In this document: positions 12,215 through 25,100 of the stretch, one piece after another
How positions within the stretch are numbered: the first letter of the stretch is position 1
Layout of the letters: each line of letters opens with the position of its first letter
DNA from: Erodium maritimum
Lineage: Eukaryota; Streptophyta; Magnoliopsida; Geraniales; Geraniaceae
Direction: 5' to 3'
DNA length: 64,000 nt
NCBI GenBank assembly: GCA_963921825.1
Contig: OY997588.1
Span: 137,361,203-137,425,202 of the forward strand
The notes under the pieces: generated by a model
What the model was told of the DNA's origin: nothing
Databases searched by the model: none
Seen by the model: the letters and a program-made list of their open reading frames with translations, nothing else
Program-made: the position numbers and the translations under genes

Positions 12215-13139
12215 ATGTTTGAATTAGATAATTTATTTTTTTCTTTAAATTTCCTAAACCCTTTCCTCTTTCTCCCTATTTCTTAAGGGTCATGATTACC
12301 CCCACGATCTCCCAATATCACTAGGATACAGTTTTAGAAAAATCCACTTGGCTTCAGAAGTTATCATTTCTTCTAACACGCGACTGACAAATAATTTTAG
12401 GAGGGAATAACTGATTTGAAACACAAGCCTCTTTTATCAATCGCAGACATCTTGATGAACATCTTAATATTAAATAATACACAGTCTTAATGCAGTTCTC
12501 ATCTTTTCAAATCGAGCAACATCAAGAGCCTTGGTGAAGATGTCAGTCGAATGTCTCTTAGTAGGGATATATACAACTTGAATTACATTGTTTTTGTCAC
12601 GCCCCAAATCCGGTTTTGACCGGACTCGAGACGTGAACTTAAAGTAATAAATAATTTAAGCAATTCAAAGGAAATAAGTTCTAAAATAATACTCTGAAAT
12701 CCATAAATCCGATAAAAATGAGTCAACAGCTCAGCATAAACCATAAAATAAATAAGTTCAACAACAAGAAACAGTACGTCTCTAGACACCTAGACAAGAC
12801 CCTCGCTGGCTCCCAAGCGTCGAGAATCCCGCTAGCACAAGTCCCGCTCAAGACCTGTAAAACAACAAGGTAAAGGGGTGAGCTTTCGCTCAGTAGGAAA
12901 AGTAGTTAAGATTATGAACATCCGTCCACCACCACGAGTAACCGTCCAATTAGGGCATACTAGTAAAGCACAACACTAAGACCTCCACATAAGTTTACCA
13001 AACACTAAACACTCTCACAAGACCAAAACGACACTTAAACAACGCACACAGACAAACGTCAAGCATACATCACACAACAGAACAAACACATGTCCAGTAC
13101 AGTAGTCCTCAACATCACCGGCTATCACAGCCCGTTCCA

Positions 13140-13390
13140 CTTATATCGTACCGGAACACAGCATCGGTCCCGACATCTCCCTGTCACTGAGACTCGAGGC
13201 ACATCCTTGACCGGCAATACATTCGGTCAGATGTCTTCCCGGCACACAGACTCGAGGCCTCACGCATACCGGACCGGCACATACCTCGGTCGTACGCCTT
13301 CTCGGACCACACAGCATCGGGTTAATAGTCATACCATCCTCGTCCTCGATACCCTACACCGGCATACTCTCTCAGTGTAGGTATCATACC
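13140..13390. repeat. Degenerate tandem repeats inside the solo LTR
   Basis: Repeating motifs of roughly 60 bp built from CGGCACACAG, CTCGGTC and ACTCGAGGC recur several times. The repeat is diverged and its exact period is not certain by eye. Confidence 0.45.
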
Positions 13391-14170
13391 GGACACATCT
13401 CCTCTTGGAACACACATCAAGTGAATAACACGCATCACGATGCCATAGTTCAACCATGGTATAACAACCACATAAACTTACCGAACACATCACATCGGTC
13501 TATCACCCACTCGATCATATCACAATCAATGGTTCACATCACATCACGCATGACACACTTGCCCAAACATAGTAACAACATGCTACACCGAGTATACCCT
13601 ATCATGTTTCTCAATCTAGCAACGACTAAATCACACATCAAGCATCTCAAGCATAGATCATGGCATCACAAATCCACACACAACCCCAAGGGCTCGACAT
13701 GGCCCACATGCATTTCTATAGCACGGCAATTCCCAAACTTACGGCTCGACATGGCACGTAAGCTATCCCTCATTTCACTCGTTCCTCACACCCTAATCAT
13801 GCAATTCTAACAATTAAATCATGCGATTGCATCCTATATGCATACTAGTAACTTTCCGCAATTGAACCGGTATTCGCTACTTTCCCTACCTCAAAAGCAC
13901 TCCAATCCTAGCTGCGGACGACCTGGCTAGCTTCCTCCTCCACTTCACGAGATCCAAGGGTCTCCTCCTCTGTCGAGCTCAGGTCCAAAGTCTTGGATCA
14001 CAACACAATTCCCAGATCAATACCAATTCAGTTGCGTTTTAAACAAGAAACAATTAAACTAAGCCCCGAAGTCCAACATGTGCTAAAACGGGAAATGGGC
14101 CGGAATGAGGCCCAATTCGGGTGGCCCACAGGCCCGGAAACTGACCCGGCCCACGCAGCAGACCGTACCA

Positions 14171-14335
14171 GAACCCGACCCAGCCCGTGCCACAGACCGG
14201 CCCGGGACCAGGCACGGCCCGTGCGGCACACCGGCCCGGGACCAGGCACGGTCCGTGCTCCACACCGTGCTGGACCCTGGCCCGGTCCGTGCGGCACTCC
14301 GTGCCGGAACCTGGCCCGTTCTGTGCGGCGTTCCG
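14171..14335. repeat. About 34-bp tandem repeat inside the solo LTR
   Basis: Four to five imperfect units of about 34 bp, of the form CCCGTGCGGCACACCGGCCC followed by GGGACCAGGCACGG. They are very GC-rich, and the overlapping Pro/Arg/Gly-rich frames on both strands are a by-product. Confidence 0.65.
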
Positions 14336-15229
14336 TGTCGATCTGGGCAGACCCTTCTTCCTCCTTCTTCCACTTCGTTTTCCACGAATTTCTACCTCAA
14401 ACCTCCATTGATGAACTCATAAATTTCCAAAACAGACCAATAAACCCCAATACTTCAATCCCCTCAATGGGTTTCATCAAAACTACTCAAATCAATTAAT
14501 TTCCATCATCCAACTTCACTTCCATCACCAAAAACATCATCTAACACCAACAAGCCTTAAACTCAACCATTTCTAGCATTTTTCTATCAAAACCCATGAA
14601 TCAAACTCAACCAAAACGAAAATGGTTAGGATGATTACCTTGGTAATGAAGAATAGATGAAGAAAATGGGATTTGGGAGTTGTTTTGAGGTAGAAATGGG
14701 CAAAAAGGCTTCTTTTTTCTCTTGCTTCTTCTTCAAGCTTCCATGGGAGCTCCTTCTCTCTCTCTCTTCCTTGTAGAATTCGGACAATGCAGAAAATATG
14801 AGCCAAAATGGTCCAAATTGGTGTCTTAAACCTAGGGAAAGTGTTGCCCAAAATACCCATTTGCCTTATCTCTTCTCAAGTTCACCCATTAAGGGTATAA
14901 GGGTTAAATTGCACTCATTTCTTCCCTTCCAAGAAATCATGGACACATGTCCATGTGGGGACCATTTCTAGCCCAATTAATTCCAGCTCAATTAATTAAT
15001 TAGGTTTAGTCTCTAATTGGACCGCGGTTGACCGAAAATGACCCCGGATTGACTTTTCCCAACATTACAGGCAATTGAAAGGAAACAGCCCAACTAAGCT
15101 AATCATATAATGACGGCTAAGCTTTTTGGGCCCCGGAAAGGCCTCGAATGACTCCCGGAGTCATCGGTTGACTTTTCCGGTAAAAAGTCAACTTTCGCCA
15201 GAATCCACCGGTTCGACCAGGATCGATCC

Positions 15230-15250
15230 GGGGGGGGGGGGGGGGGGGGG
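15230..15250. repeat. Run of 21 G
   Basis: A 21-nt poly-G run near the outer end of the solo LTR. It may be real or a sequencing/assembly artefact. Confidence 0.85.
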
Positions 15251-17269
15251 TTCTTATAGTTTAATAAACTGATGTCTAATGTCACAGAATAATGTCATGA
15301 CTTCTTGATGGACATCATACTTAGAAAACATTTGTTTCTTCCATATCAATTAAGTATAAATGATTCTAGCATCAATGAATTTTGATTTAGTAGTAGACAT
15401 GGAAATGCAGTTTTTCTTCTTACTGAACCAACATATTAGGTTGTTGTCAAGATAGAAACATCCTCCAGAGGTGAATCTTCTATAAGTTTCCATTCCAGTC
15501 CAATAAGCATTATAAAACTCAACATGTGCAGCTGAGGTATCCATAGTACACAAGAGATCAAGATCAATAGTACCTTCTACATACTTGATGATACGGTTAG
15601 ACTGAGTGAGATAGCTGGTCTTTGAGTTTGCTTGATGTCTAGCACATATTCTCATGGAGAATGAGATGTCATTATGTCTTGTAGTAAGATACACCAAGCT
15701 TCTTAAAGTGCCTCTATACAGCCTTTGATCAATAGATTCTCCTCCCAAACTCATTTCAGCCTTAGTTTGCGCATGTCTTGCAATATGTCGGAACATCTTG
15801 TCTGACATTCCACCAAACACAATGTCATCGACATATATTTGAGTGATCATGAAGGAGATCCCTTCCTTTGTAGTAAATAGAGTTCTGTCAACTCCCCCTC
15901 GATATCATAGCCATTCTTCTTAAGGTTTTGAGATAGCCTTTCATGTCAGGCTTGAGAAGCTAGAATAAGTACACACATAGCCTACACATAGCCTTGTGAA
16001 CTTTATAGACATGTTGAGGCATGTGTGGATCAATGAACCCTATAGGTTGGGCCACATAGACTTCTTCACAGTCTATTCCTTCTACCTGGGTATAAACTTG
16101 AGCTACAAAATGATCCCTATTTCTTATGACATTATCATGCTCATTTGTCTCAATCTAGAAGATCCATTTGATTCCCATGATGTCACGAGTTGTGTGGTCT
16201 TTCTACATACTTCTGGGAGAATTCTTAAGCCTTTGAGAAATTGATTCCTAATTAGTTTCAGAAATGTCAGCTTCGACTTTTGGAAAGAAATCTGCAATGA
16301 CATTTATACCTATAACATCCCGAGAGACATCATTGTCTGAGTCCGTTATATAAATTTCTTCATCATCTGCTCGGTTGTGGTACTCATTAGGCTTTCTTAG
16401 ATTTAGACGGCCAAGCTTTTGGTGTCACATCTCATCTTCATCTCCTTTTGTTAGAAGGCATGTTGATGCAGGAGAATATGTAGATGTTGTAGTTCTTGAT
16501 GGAGACCAAATATAGCAGTTTTCTTTCGATTGAGACCCGATCATAAGAGTGGTCAATCTCTTATCCAAAACATCATACTTATCACAGGTGAATTCTACCA
16601 ACAGTCCTAAGTCACGAATTTGACTTATGCTGAACAAGTTGGCAGTGAGTTCTTATACTAGTAATGTCTCAGTGAGAACTAATTCCAAGAAATGTCAATT
16701 GACCATTTCCAATGGCTCTAGCTTTGACCCCATCTCCAAAGATAACATGTCCATCGAGACATGGTTGGGAATTTGTCAAATATTCACGATTACCAGTCAT
16801 GTGTCGTGAAGATCCACTATCAAAGTACCAAACTTGTTCGGTGGATGCAGTGAGTATGGTATAAGCGATGTTAGCCCGATAACTTTCACCCTTAACTCTC
16901 CATTCCATCTTCTGATTAGCACGACAGTAATCACCCTTAACTTTCCATTCCTGCTTTATAGTGGTATGAGGCTGACCAAGATTCCTTTGTTGAACACGAG
17001 ATGTTCCATAGAGTAGGTGACAATGTGGTCTTATATGGCCCTTCTTACCACAAAAATGACATTCCCGCTATGTTCTCTTGAGGACATCTACGTGTAATGA
17101 TCCAGCTTGTGGAATTGCATTGATACTGCTGATCATCTGAATGTCTAGTAGGATGTCGTGTAGGATGTTGTACAGGATATCGAGTATGATGTTGCTGAAT
17201 TTTGTTCATCTCGATAGTTGTTCAAGTCTGATCCACTTTCTATTTTTCAATAGCTATGGATTGATGTAA

Positions 17270-17698
17270 GGGAAAACTACCAATACCTACCCAAAACCAT
17301 GCCCATTTAACTGATGTTTACCCTGAAGTTTAAAGTTAACTGATGCATACCCTTAAGTTTCGAAAATGTAACTCAAACCCCCATTCGTCAGCTAAAATGA
17401 CGAAAATACCCTCAACTACACTTCAATAATTATGTTAAAAAATTATTTAAAAAATTACTTTTGTTGTATATATATATTTACTTATTAAATGACTTCATTT
17501 TTATTTTAAAAAGCACTTCATTTACATTTAAAAAAATTATTTAAAAATTATCACTGAGGGTATTTTCGTCATTTTAGTTGACATAAGGGGTTTTTAGTTA
17601 TAAGTCGTAACTTCAGGGTATGCATCAGTTAACTTTAAACTTCAGGGTAAACATCAGTTAAATGGGCATGGTTTTGGGTAGGTATTGGTAGTTTTCCC
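17270..17698. mobile_element. Mutator-like MITE with long terminal inverted repeats
   Basis: A 429-bp element starting GGGAAAACTACCAATACC and ending with its complement. The inverted arms are more than 100 bp long, with few mismatches, around an AT-rich centre. The 9-bp duplication TTGATGTAA is perfect on both sides (17261-17269 and 17699-17707), which is diagnostic for the Mutator superfamily. It has no coding capacity. It is inserted in the copia fossil. Confidence 0.9.
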
Positions 17699-19435
17699 TT
17701 GATGTAATTCTTTTTTAGAAACAAAAATATTTTGAGGGGTTGAGGCTTCATCCGTATAACCAAGTTCATTCATATTTTTAACTGTTTTTCCAATAGACAG
17801 AATGTTGTCCAGTGTGTTTGTGCTTGAGTTCATCATTCTGACAGACTTGGTGATTCGATCAATTTCCCCATTGAGTCTGATAACTTCTCCTTTGAGTGGA
17901 TCAACTGTTTCAAGCAACCAAGCTTTATCTTTAGTTAGTGTCTGTATCTGATTGCTTTGTTTCTCTAGGATCTTTGATTCTTATATCAATTTGGTGAACA
18001 TGTGATCATAAGCATTATTCATAGCATCATATGATAACAATTCTGGAGAGATACTTTCATTGACACCTCACCTGTTTCAATAGGAGCAACATGAGTGGTA
18101 AAAACAAGATGATTGTTTACCTATTCATCATCACCATCAGACAGTAATGAATTAAACCCTTTCTTCTATCTCTTTAGAAAGGTTGGACATTCTCGTTGAA
18201 TATGTCCACATCCTTCACATTCATGGCATTGGACTCTTTTTCCTTTACCTGTTTGATTAGTACTCCTTTCCCCAAGTTTCTGTCCCTTCTGATATGAGAT
18301 GTTAGGGACATCTTGACGAACATATCATTTTGGCATTCGATTAATTCGCTTCATCACTTTCTTCACTATCATGGCCATTGTTTTCTCCATTTTCTCTTCA
18401 GAATCTGAGCACGTATGAACACTGAGGTTTAGTGTAGTGCTTTTCATAGCCACTCCTTTATTTCTATTGTTTGTGCCTTGAAGTGATAGCTCAAAAGTCA
18501 ATTGTGATCCCATCAGTTCATCAAAATGAAGAGTGCTCAAGTCATGCATTTCTTCAATGGTTGTTATATTTATTTTGAATCTTGAGTTCACAGCTCTCAA
18601 CGTTTCTCTGACGAGTTTTTCATCTGACATTGGTTTACCCAGATTCATTTGCAATGTCTCTGAGACGAACATGGAATTGAGTTATGGTCTCATCAGCTCT
18701 CACCGTCAGGTCCTCAAAGTTTATAGTGCGATATTGCAGCCTCCGATCTCTGACTTTAGTAGTTCCTTCATAGGTAGTTGCCAGAATCTCTCAGGCTTCT
18801 TTTTCACTTGCGCATGTATTGATGAGTTTGAAGACATCCTGATTGACACCATTGAAAATTGCATTACGAGCACGAGAATTTCCCATTACAGCTTCGTCTT
18901 ATGCAATACTCCAGTCCTTCTCTGGCCTAGGCATAACTGGTCTTCCTTCTTCAAGTTTCAGTAGTGGTGGTTCCCAGCCATGGATCATAGACTTCCAGGT
19001 TTTTCTATCTAGTGATTTCATGAAAGAACTCATTCTAGCTTTCCAGTAGCCATAGTTTGTCCCATCAAGCACATGTGGACGATTCACAAAACCTTCTTCT
19101 CTTGAGTTTTCCATTTTTGCATGTGCATAATTATTTCCCTCAATGACCACACCTCTTAGATTGGGTGACCTGCTCTAATACCATTTGAAATTCTGGTTAG
19201 GTGCAGTAATAAGATGTCTTACAAGATGCTAAGACTTGTTGACCGACATCTTGCTTTAGAACAGAATGAAAATGATAATACGAATAAGCAAGCACACAAC
19301 GACATCTGTGTGCAAGGAATTCAAAAGAACCTCATCTTGTACCTTTCAAACTTGTGAGACTTTTACCACTAAAAAAAACCCTGTTGTGGACCCATACGGT
19401 CACCTCTTGAACACCTCAGCGAGTCTATTCCTAAG

Positions 19436-21661
19436 AGCATCCACAACTATGGGCGAGATGGCGCTGGCGAGGAGAAAACGCCGGCGAGGAGCTTAAGGCC
19501 GACACTTATCGCTGACGGGGAGCAAAAATGTGAAAAAAAGGGCTGCTTTAAGCCAATAAAAATGTGAAGAAAAGGAGCTCAATAGGGGAATTCGTTTTTT
19601 AGGTGTTGCGTGGTCATTTTATGCCTTGTCTTTTAGAATAATACTTCTGGTATTCGGCGAATTAATAACTGCCAACGAGCAGGTGTCCCTTATTTATTGA
19701 AGGGCATTTCAACTGTGTCTGACGGTCGATTTTATTCTCGATTCTTTACTAATCTAATGTTATTTTCCTTTTTTAAAATAATGGATTCAGTTAATTGGTC
19801 GTTCAACTGTATTAAGATCTGAACGGGGGAGCAAACTCTTTTGCTGAAATTGATTGATCAAAGTCACATCCAAAACCCAAATAGCGCCTCCGCCGCTCAT
19901 GCATCATGCTGAGTCTCCACACGTGAGAATCATAGAGAAAGCTTACTACATTTTGATGCATTATCGTTCATGAAAAGCTCAAATACCATCCATCACCTTT
20001 CTTGCTTTTCCAGCTTTTGTATTGTAATACAGTGCCTTGTGTTGGGTCGTTGGCTTAATGTGGTCCCTTTGCTCTAAAAGCCAACCCAGCTTAGTCACTA
20101 TGCCCCATCCCATACACTTGCACTTCACATTACCATGTGCATGACTGGTGACTCTCATGTACATATGTGTATGCGATGAGATAGACATTAGAATTGGGTT
20201 GTGTCAACTACTGAAAGCGATCTTATCTTATTGTTTACTCATTATAGCTTAGGAGGTTTATTATCCCAAAAATGATCATGGACACACTACCTTTGTACTG
20301 ATTTTCTTTTGTGAGGTGTATGTGGAGGTAGATTATCAAACTATTAGTTTGGTTAAATTCAATATGACTTACAGTTTTGATTATCATAAGTAATTTGGCA
20401 ACTATTCTACGTCGTTGGATAACATTTTACGGACTCCACCTATGCAGGGCCGGTCCTTGTAATATGGTGGTCTTAGGCGAAAATATAACAAATGACTTAT
20501 ATTTAAATAAAATGGACATAATAAGTTGCACATTGAAATCAATTTAAGTACATAGAAATATTACTTCAAAAATTCATGGAAGTATATTTAATATAACAAA
20601 TTACATCACAATACACAAGATAATGTACAAAACCTCATATACAGTGATTGGAATTTGGAACAACATATTTGTGAATCTAGGGCCGCATCTTTGTCGGGGG
20701 TCCATGACATATCATTTTTCAACTTCAGCTCTTCCTCCATAATTTCCTGGATACATATGATGAATATGTATGAATATAACAGCAAATGTAGATTTCAATA
20801 AAAAAAATCATAATATTCAGATCTTATTATGAAGAAAAAACAATGGTTACATAAACACATTTACTACCATGGCAATCATACAACTTTAACAGAAATCTCT
20901 ACCCAAGACAAGCTCTACTGAAACTGTACCCATATCCACAAAAACAAATTTTAGAGTTTCTACTACTAAAGTAAAGGACAAGCCAGTTTAATCCAGAACC
21001 GACTTATTCTGCTAATTTTATGGTTGATCCTATGAACGAATTAAAGGTTTAACAGTTCAAATTGAAGCAAAAAAAAATGAAGATGCAATAAACCATTGTC
21101 ACTCGACTGATTCTGTCTTTCAATAATAACAAGATTTTATATTTCCCACATTCCATATCGACCTCAATATACTCACAACCTAACAAACTTAAGGAAAAAA
21201 AGCTTGTAATAGCAGAAAAAACTCTTTTCGTTATAGATGAAAGAGGATTTTGTGAACAAGGAGAAATACAAAAGAAAATTCAATTTATACCTCAAAAAAA
21301 AAATGGGCGTGACAAATTAGCCTATATTTTCTTTGACCTCGATGCAAAACTACAATGCTTTAAGGTTTGCTCACAGAACTCAAATCCAAATATGACCTCT
21401 AGCCCGCTTGGGAGTGATTGCTGAAAAGTATAAAGCCATTAAGACTGCATGAGTCAGCGCCATTATCGAACTCTAAACTCTGCAGATCGAATTCGGTATC
21501 AGTAGCTTTCCTGCCATCCCAACTACTGCTAGTGTTGGTCATCCAAAAATGGAACAAAATATGTATAGAGAATAAAAACCTAAATAGAAATCATAAAGCA
21601 AGTACAAGTATGATTGTACGTAGAAATAGTTTTTATAAAAAGGGAAAGGTGCTGAACGTAA
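19436..21661. other. Intergenic, no gene recognised
   Basis: A GAGCATCCACAAC motif at 19435-19447, preceded by TAA, resembles a PIF/Harbinger-type end, but no partner end was found. At about 20450-20500 there is a short GGGCCGG..GGTGGTCTTAGGCG stretch of a kind often seen in decayed plant DNA transposons. The rest is AT-rich with no supportable gene. Confidence 0.4.
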
Positions 21662-21734
21662 GGGGATGTAGCTCAGATGGTAGAGCGCTCGCTTAGCATG
21701 CGAGAGGTACGGGGATCGATACCCCGCATCTCCA
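21662..21734 (+). tRNA. tRNA-Ala (anticodon AGC)
   Basis: A complete 73-nt cloverleaf without intron. The acceptor stem GGGGATG pairs with CATCTCC (one G-U) and the discriminator is A. The A box is TAGCTCAGATGG, the anticodon loop TTAGCAT carries AGC, and the T arm is CGGGGATCGATACCCCG. No CCA is encoded, as is normal for nuclear genes. A T-run follows at once and serves as the Pol III terminator. It is intact and likely functional. Confidence 0.97.
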
Positions 21735-21740
21735 TTTTTT
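21735..21740 (+). terminator. Pol III T-run terminator of tRNA-Ala
   Basis: Six T directly after the discriminator base of the tRNA gene. Confidence 0.85.
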
Positions 21741-22173
21741 CTTTACCTTTCTGGTTAGTTAGAGTAGAGAATTTCATCATTGGTAACGTAATGTCTGTCA
21801 TTTTTATTCCTTATCTCAAGGCATCTTGTTCATATCATGATTACAAGAAAGTGGAACACGAATATATATATTTATTTATTTTTTTGAAACTAAACACGAA
21901 TATTTGTTAATGATGAGTCCAGAGACAGAATTAACCATAAATGCAAATTCTTGATCAATTTAACCAAAACATTCATAAAATGCAATGCATAGCTGATGAG
22001 ATAAATATGAAACTTGATCAGCATCCAAAATTACAATCTAAACCATCTTTCTTGGTCCATTTGCTTTGTACATATATAAACAGTTCCAACACTCATCAGT
22101 GTCACTAATTTGCAAAACATTAATTTGATTTCATACTGTACAACCTCATAGATATTTTCCTTCCTGCAATCTG
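21741..22173. other. Short intergenic stretch / 3' flank of the homeodomain gene
   Basis: AT-rich sequence between the tRNA and the minus-strand homeodomain gene. The right half is probably that gene's 3' UTR. No other feature is seen. Confidence 0.5.
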
Positions 22174-25100
22174 TCAACTAAGGGAAGAATTTGTTTCTGC
22201 ACTCTCGTCGTCACTGAAGCTACTAGGCGTCTCCAAAGCAGATCTGCATGACATACAATGGACATGAAATTAACCCTACAGATCTAACTGATAATTAGAT
22301 AGATTCCAATGAGATACAAGAAAAGAGACTTGAGAAATTTATACTGACCCTAGTGGAATTGATGCTTTGCTAACAAAGGTTTTCTGGTCCCTGGCTCGCT
22401 TGGACACCTTCATTGAGATTGCATATAGGTATCAGTATTACAAACAAAGAACGTAGCTAATCTAATTATTGACCAAACCACAAACTCACCCTCAACTCAT
22501 CTCTTGCTTCTCCATACTCTTTTCCTGCTTTCTTTTCCATATGAAATCTCTCCTCCTGCACACACACATGCAAATACAAGTTGCAACAATTTCATTCCAT
22601 GCACAACAAAGCAACTGTAATCAAGCACAAAGGATATTTGAACCTTTGCCATCCTTCTGGAACCCCCCCTCTCCTTTGCATCAAGAGAGTCGTTGTGTCT
22701 AGCTATAAAATTTGGAGGTGTAGATTTCAAGTGTTCATTCCGTGGGACATACTCTTGAAACCAAGCCTCAGTCCGTTCACTACCAAAATCGTCACCATAA
22801 GGGCGTGGAGGCGGATCTGATCTCACCCCATCCAAGCCATGCTTTGCGCTACTCCTATCTTTCTTTTTTCTTTTATAAACAGGACTAGGATCTTCACACT
22901 TGTCCAATGAAGCATTCCGCCCAATGAAACTGTCCGTATGACTGAGGGGACAAGACTTTTGTTTCAAATGGCGTTGAGACTTGTTGTCCCAACTATCAGA
23001 CCCATGTATGTTGTTTAGCCTTGAGTGTACCTCCAGAGAGCCAATCTGAGAATCATCAACTCCATATCTCTACAAGGGCGTACAAATATAGATTAGCATA
23101 ACCTAGGATTTCAAGCTAGGCTATTCCTACCTTCTCGTTACACAATTAAAAAGAGATTCTCAAAGTCATGAATTCAAAATTAATACATAAAACTGCAATT
23201 CCACTTCCCAATAAGCCAAGTGCATGCTTGAGTTATACAAACCGGTGTGAAAAACAGAATTTGGATAATGCCACTCTTAACCAATGAAGATCAAAGCTCA
23301 TAACTCCAGTAAAGATAGCATGGAAATAAAGTCTAGTAGCAGGGTGACTACATATTATAACTCACGTAGCAAATGATTTTTAATCACATAGGGGAAGAAC
23401 TCTTGGAGCAAAGAGGAGCCCACCCTTCAGTTCTGAAATAAAAGAACATAGAAGTACTATCTGAAACTTGTTTTCATTTTCTCCCTCAATCCATTACTAT
23501 GAGGTGTGGCTTCTGAGTAGCAAGCCAATTGTTTTAATGATATACTCAATTCACCGTTGGAGTTACAGCATGGCAAAGTTTAACAAAGTTTTAGACGTAA
23601 TGAAAGCATAAGCAACATAAATTTATTTTTATTGAAAAACAAAGTTCCTACTAGTGTTGAATAGATATAGTTGAAAGAATGGGCCCTTTATCCTCCTTGT
23701 CTTTCTACAATCAATAAAATAATAGTCATTATAAAAATCAATTGCCAGCAGAAATCCACTTACAGTACCAAGTCTAGGTTGCTTTCGGACTCCAGAGGCA
23801 TCTGGAGAACGTAGTAGAGCAGGATCTCCAACATCATACGGCTCTGTGAAGGCAATAACAAATATGACATAAACCTATGTGTGAAGAAATAAGTATATAA
23901 AGATTCTTGCCGTTATAGCTAAGCCATAAAAGCAAAAACCATGCTCAGCATAAGAGAGGACTAGAAGGGGGAAATAGAAAAGAAATCGCCAGTCCACTTT
24001 CAATTAAGAGTTAAATATGAAAATAAAAACAACCTGGACCTGTCCAGAGGTTGGTTTAACACTCACAATGGAAATAGAAGACTGGTCTTGAGACCCAAAA
24101 AAAAAGTAAATGAGAAAAATCAAATTGTCTAGTTAGATTCCAAAAGTTAGTTCTATTGTCCAGGTGATTTTGCCACAAGCTAAAGTTTTAATCAGGAGGT
24201 GAAAACAAGGGTTGAAGTTGAACCAAGTAGCAGTAGTTTTTTTTCTTTCTATTTAACCATTTAATTAAATGATAATAAATGTGCATGCAAATTCCAGTTC
24301 CACAACAAAGGAAAGAGTGTTTACCACGGACTGATTCCCTGAATGATGATTCAAAAGCTCCAGGAGGAAGTGGCTGAAATTGAACACCTAGCGGTGGACC
24401 CTCCTCCCGGTAATACCTCCCTAATTGCCTCTTAACAGCAGTAATAGCTACATTTTCAACCTCACCCTTCACTTTTAAATACCCCGCTGGTTTATATCCC
24501 ATGCTTTTGGTACCCTTGGAACTATTTGGTAAGGCCATTCCATTTGGCGTCAAATATTTAGAAGATCCCATACCATATGCATCCACTCTTTGAGAAGTGA
24601 ACCCTTCTTGTAAAGATGAACTACTTTCTGATGATGTATCATCCCCACTAAAGTTTCCAGTATAATGACTTTTACGCTCATAGACATCATCTACAGCAGG
24701 AAAGCGTTGACCATCTAACCTTCGACTTTCTACTTCCCTTGGGTCAGCATGCCTATGATCCCCTTGTTTTGTGCTACCACATGAATCTTGCCTAAGTCCA
24801 CTTCCACGATCTTGAAAAACACCACTCGAACGATCTTGTCTTCCATTACCACCCTGCACTTCATCCCTAGACATCCTTTTGTCCTTCAACCTTCTGTGGC
24901 AAAACCAGCCAGATATTTGCTTTTCTGTCAAGCCTATGTGCTCTGCAAGTTGTGATTTCATTTCCTCCGAGGGATATTTATGCTCTGGTTACAGTTGAAA
25001 ATGTGATGTTTAGACTTTTGAAGTGATGCCACAACTATCAATTTGCAATAAAAAGATATGTTACAAGAACAGTATTGTACCATTGTAAAATTCCTCCAGA

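Larger units (their letters stand above)
12595..15258 (-). mobile_element. Solo LTR of a Ty3/gypsy element
   Basis: In minus orientation this 2.66 kb block ends GGGGCGTGACA and begins with TAAGAACC. It shares subterminal blocks, such as AAAAGCTTAGCCGTC and paired TTGACTTTT/AAAAGTCAACC, with the LTRs of the gypsy element at 42516-53089, so it is a related but diverged family. No internal domain or second LTR is present. The flanking bases (12590-12594 and 15259-15263) match at 4 of 5 positions, as expected for an aged 5-bp target duplication. Both flanks are copia RNase H sequence. Solo LTRs arise by LTR-LTR recombination. Reading frames inside it are GC-rich noise. Confidence 0.75.
12226..19435 (-). 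mobile_element. Ty1/copia fossil, nested with a solo LTR and a MITE
   Basis: An old copia element on the minus strand, broken many times. Recognisable parts from its 5' side: a possible LTR remnant (about 19183-19435), a tRNA-Met-type primer binding site near 19165-19180 (TGGTATTAGAGC), and gag (about 18325-19150, with NRPHVLDGTNYGYWKARM). These are followed by a protease/pre-integrase part (about 16425-16910, with DSGSSRHMTG), an RT/RNase H part (about 15350-15850, with YVDDIVFGG) and the RNase H tail (about 12470-12594, with DIFTKALD). A solo LTR (12595-15258) interrupts the RNase H region, and a Mutator-like MITE (17270-17698) interrupts the gag-protease region. I could not find a matching LTR at the left end, which may be lost. 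I do not assign a clade. It looks much older than the gypsy element at 42.5 kb. Confidence 0.8.

Noticed and set aside
12226-12470. A second LTR for the copia fossil at its left end
   Set aside because: The sequence shows no convincing similarity to the candidate LTR remnant at 19183-19435, so I left that end as lost.
13090-14500. Several plus- and minus-strand frames with Pro/Arg/Thr-rich products
   Set aside because: They lie in degenerate tandem repeats of the solo LTR, with frames open on both strands because of GC content.
19435-19620. PIF/Harbinger MITE beginning GAGCATCCACAAC
   Set aside because: Only one end is visible; the matching end with TAA was not found.
22497-22967. 156-codon minus-strand frame as a separate gene
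   Set aside because: Only its first part is coding, as exon 5 of the homeodomain gene; the rest reads through an intron.
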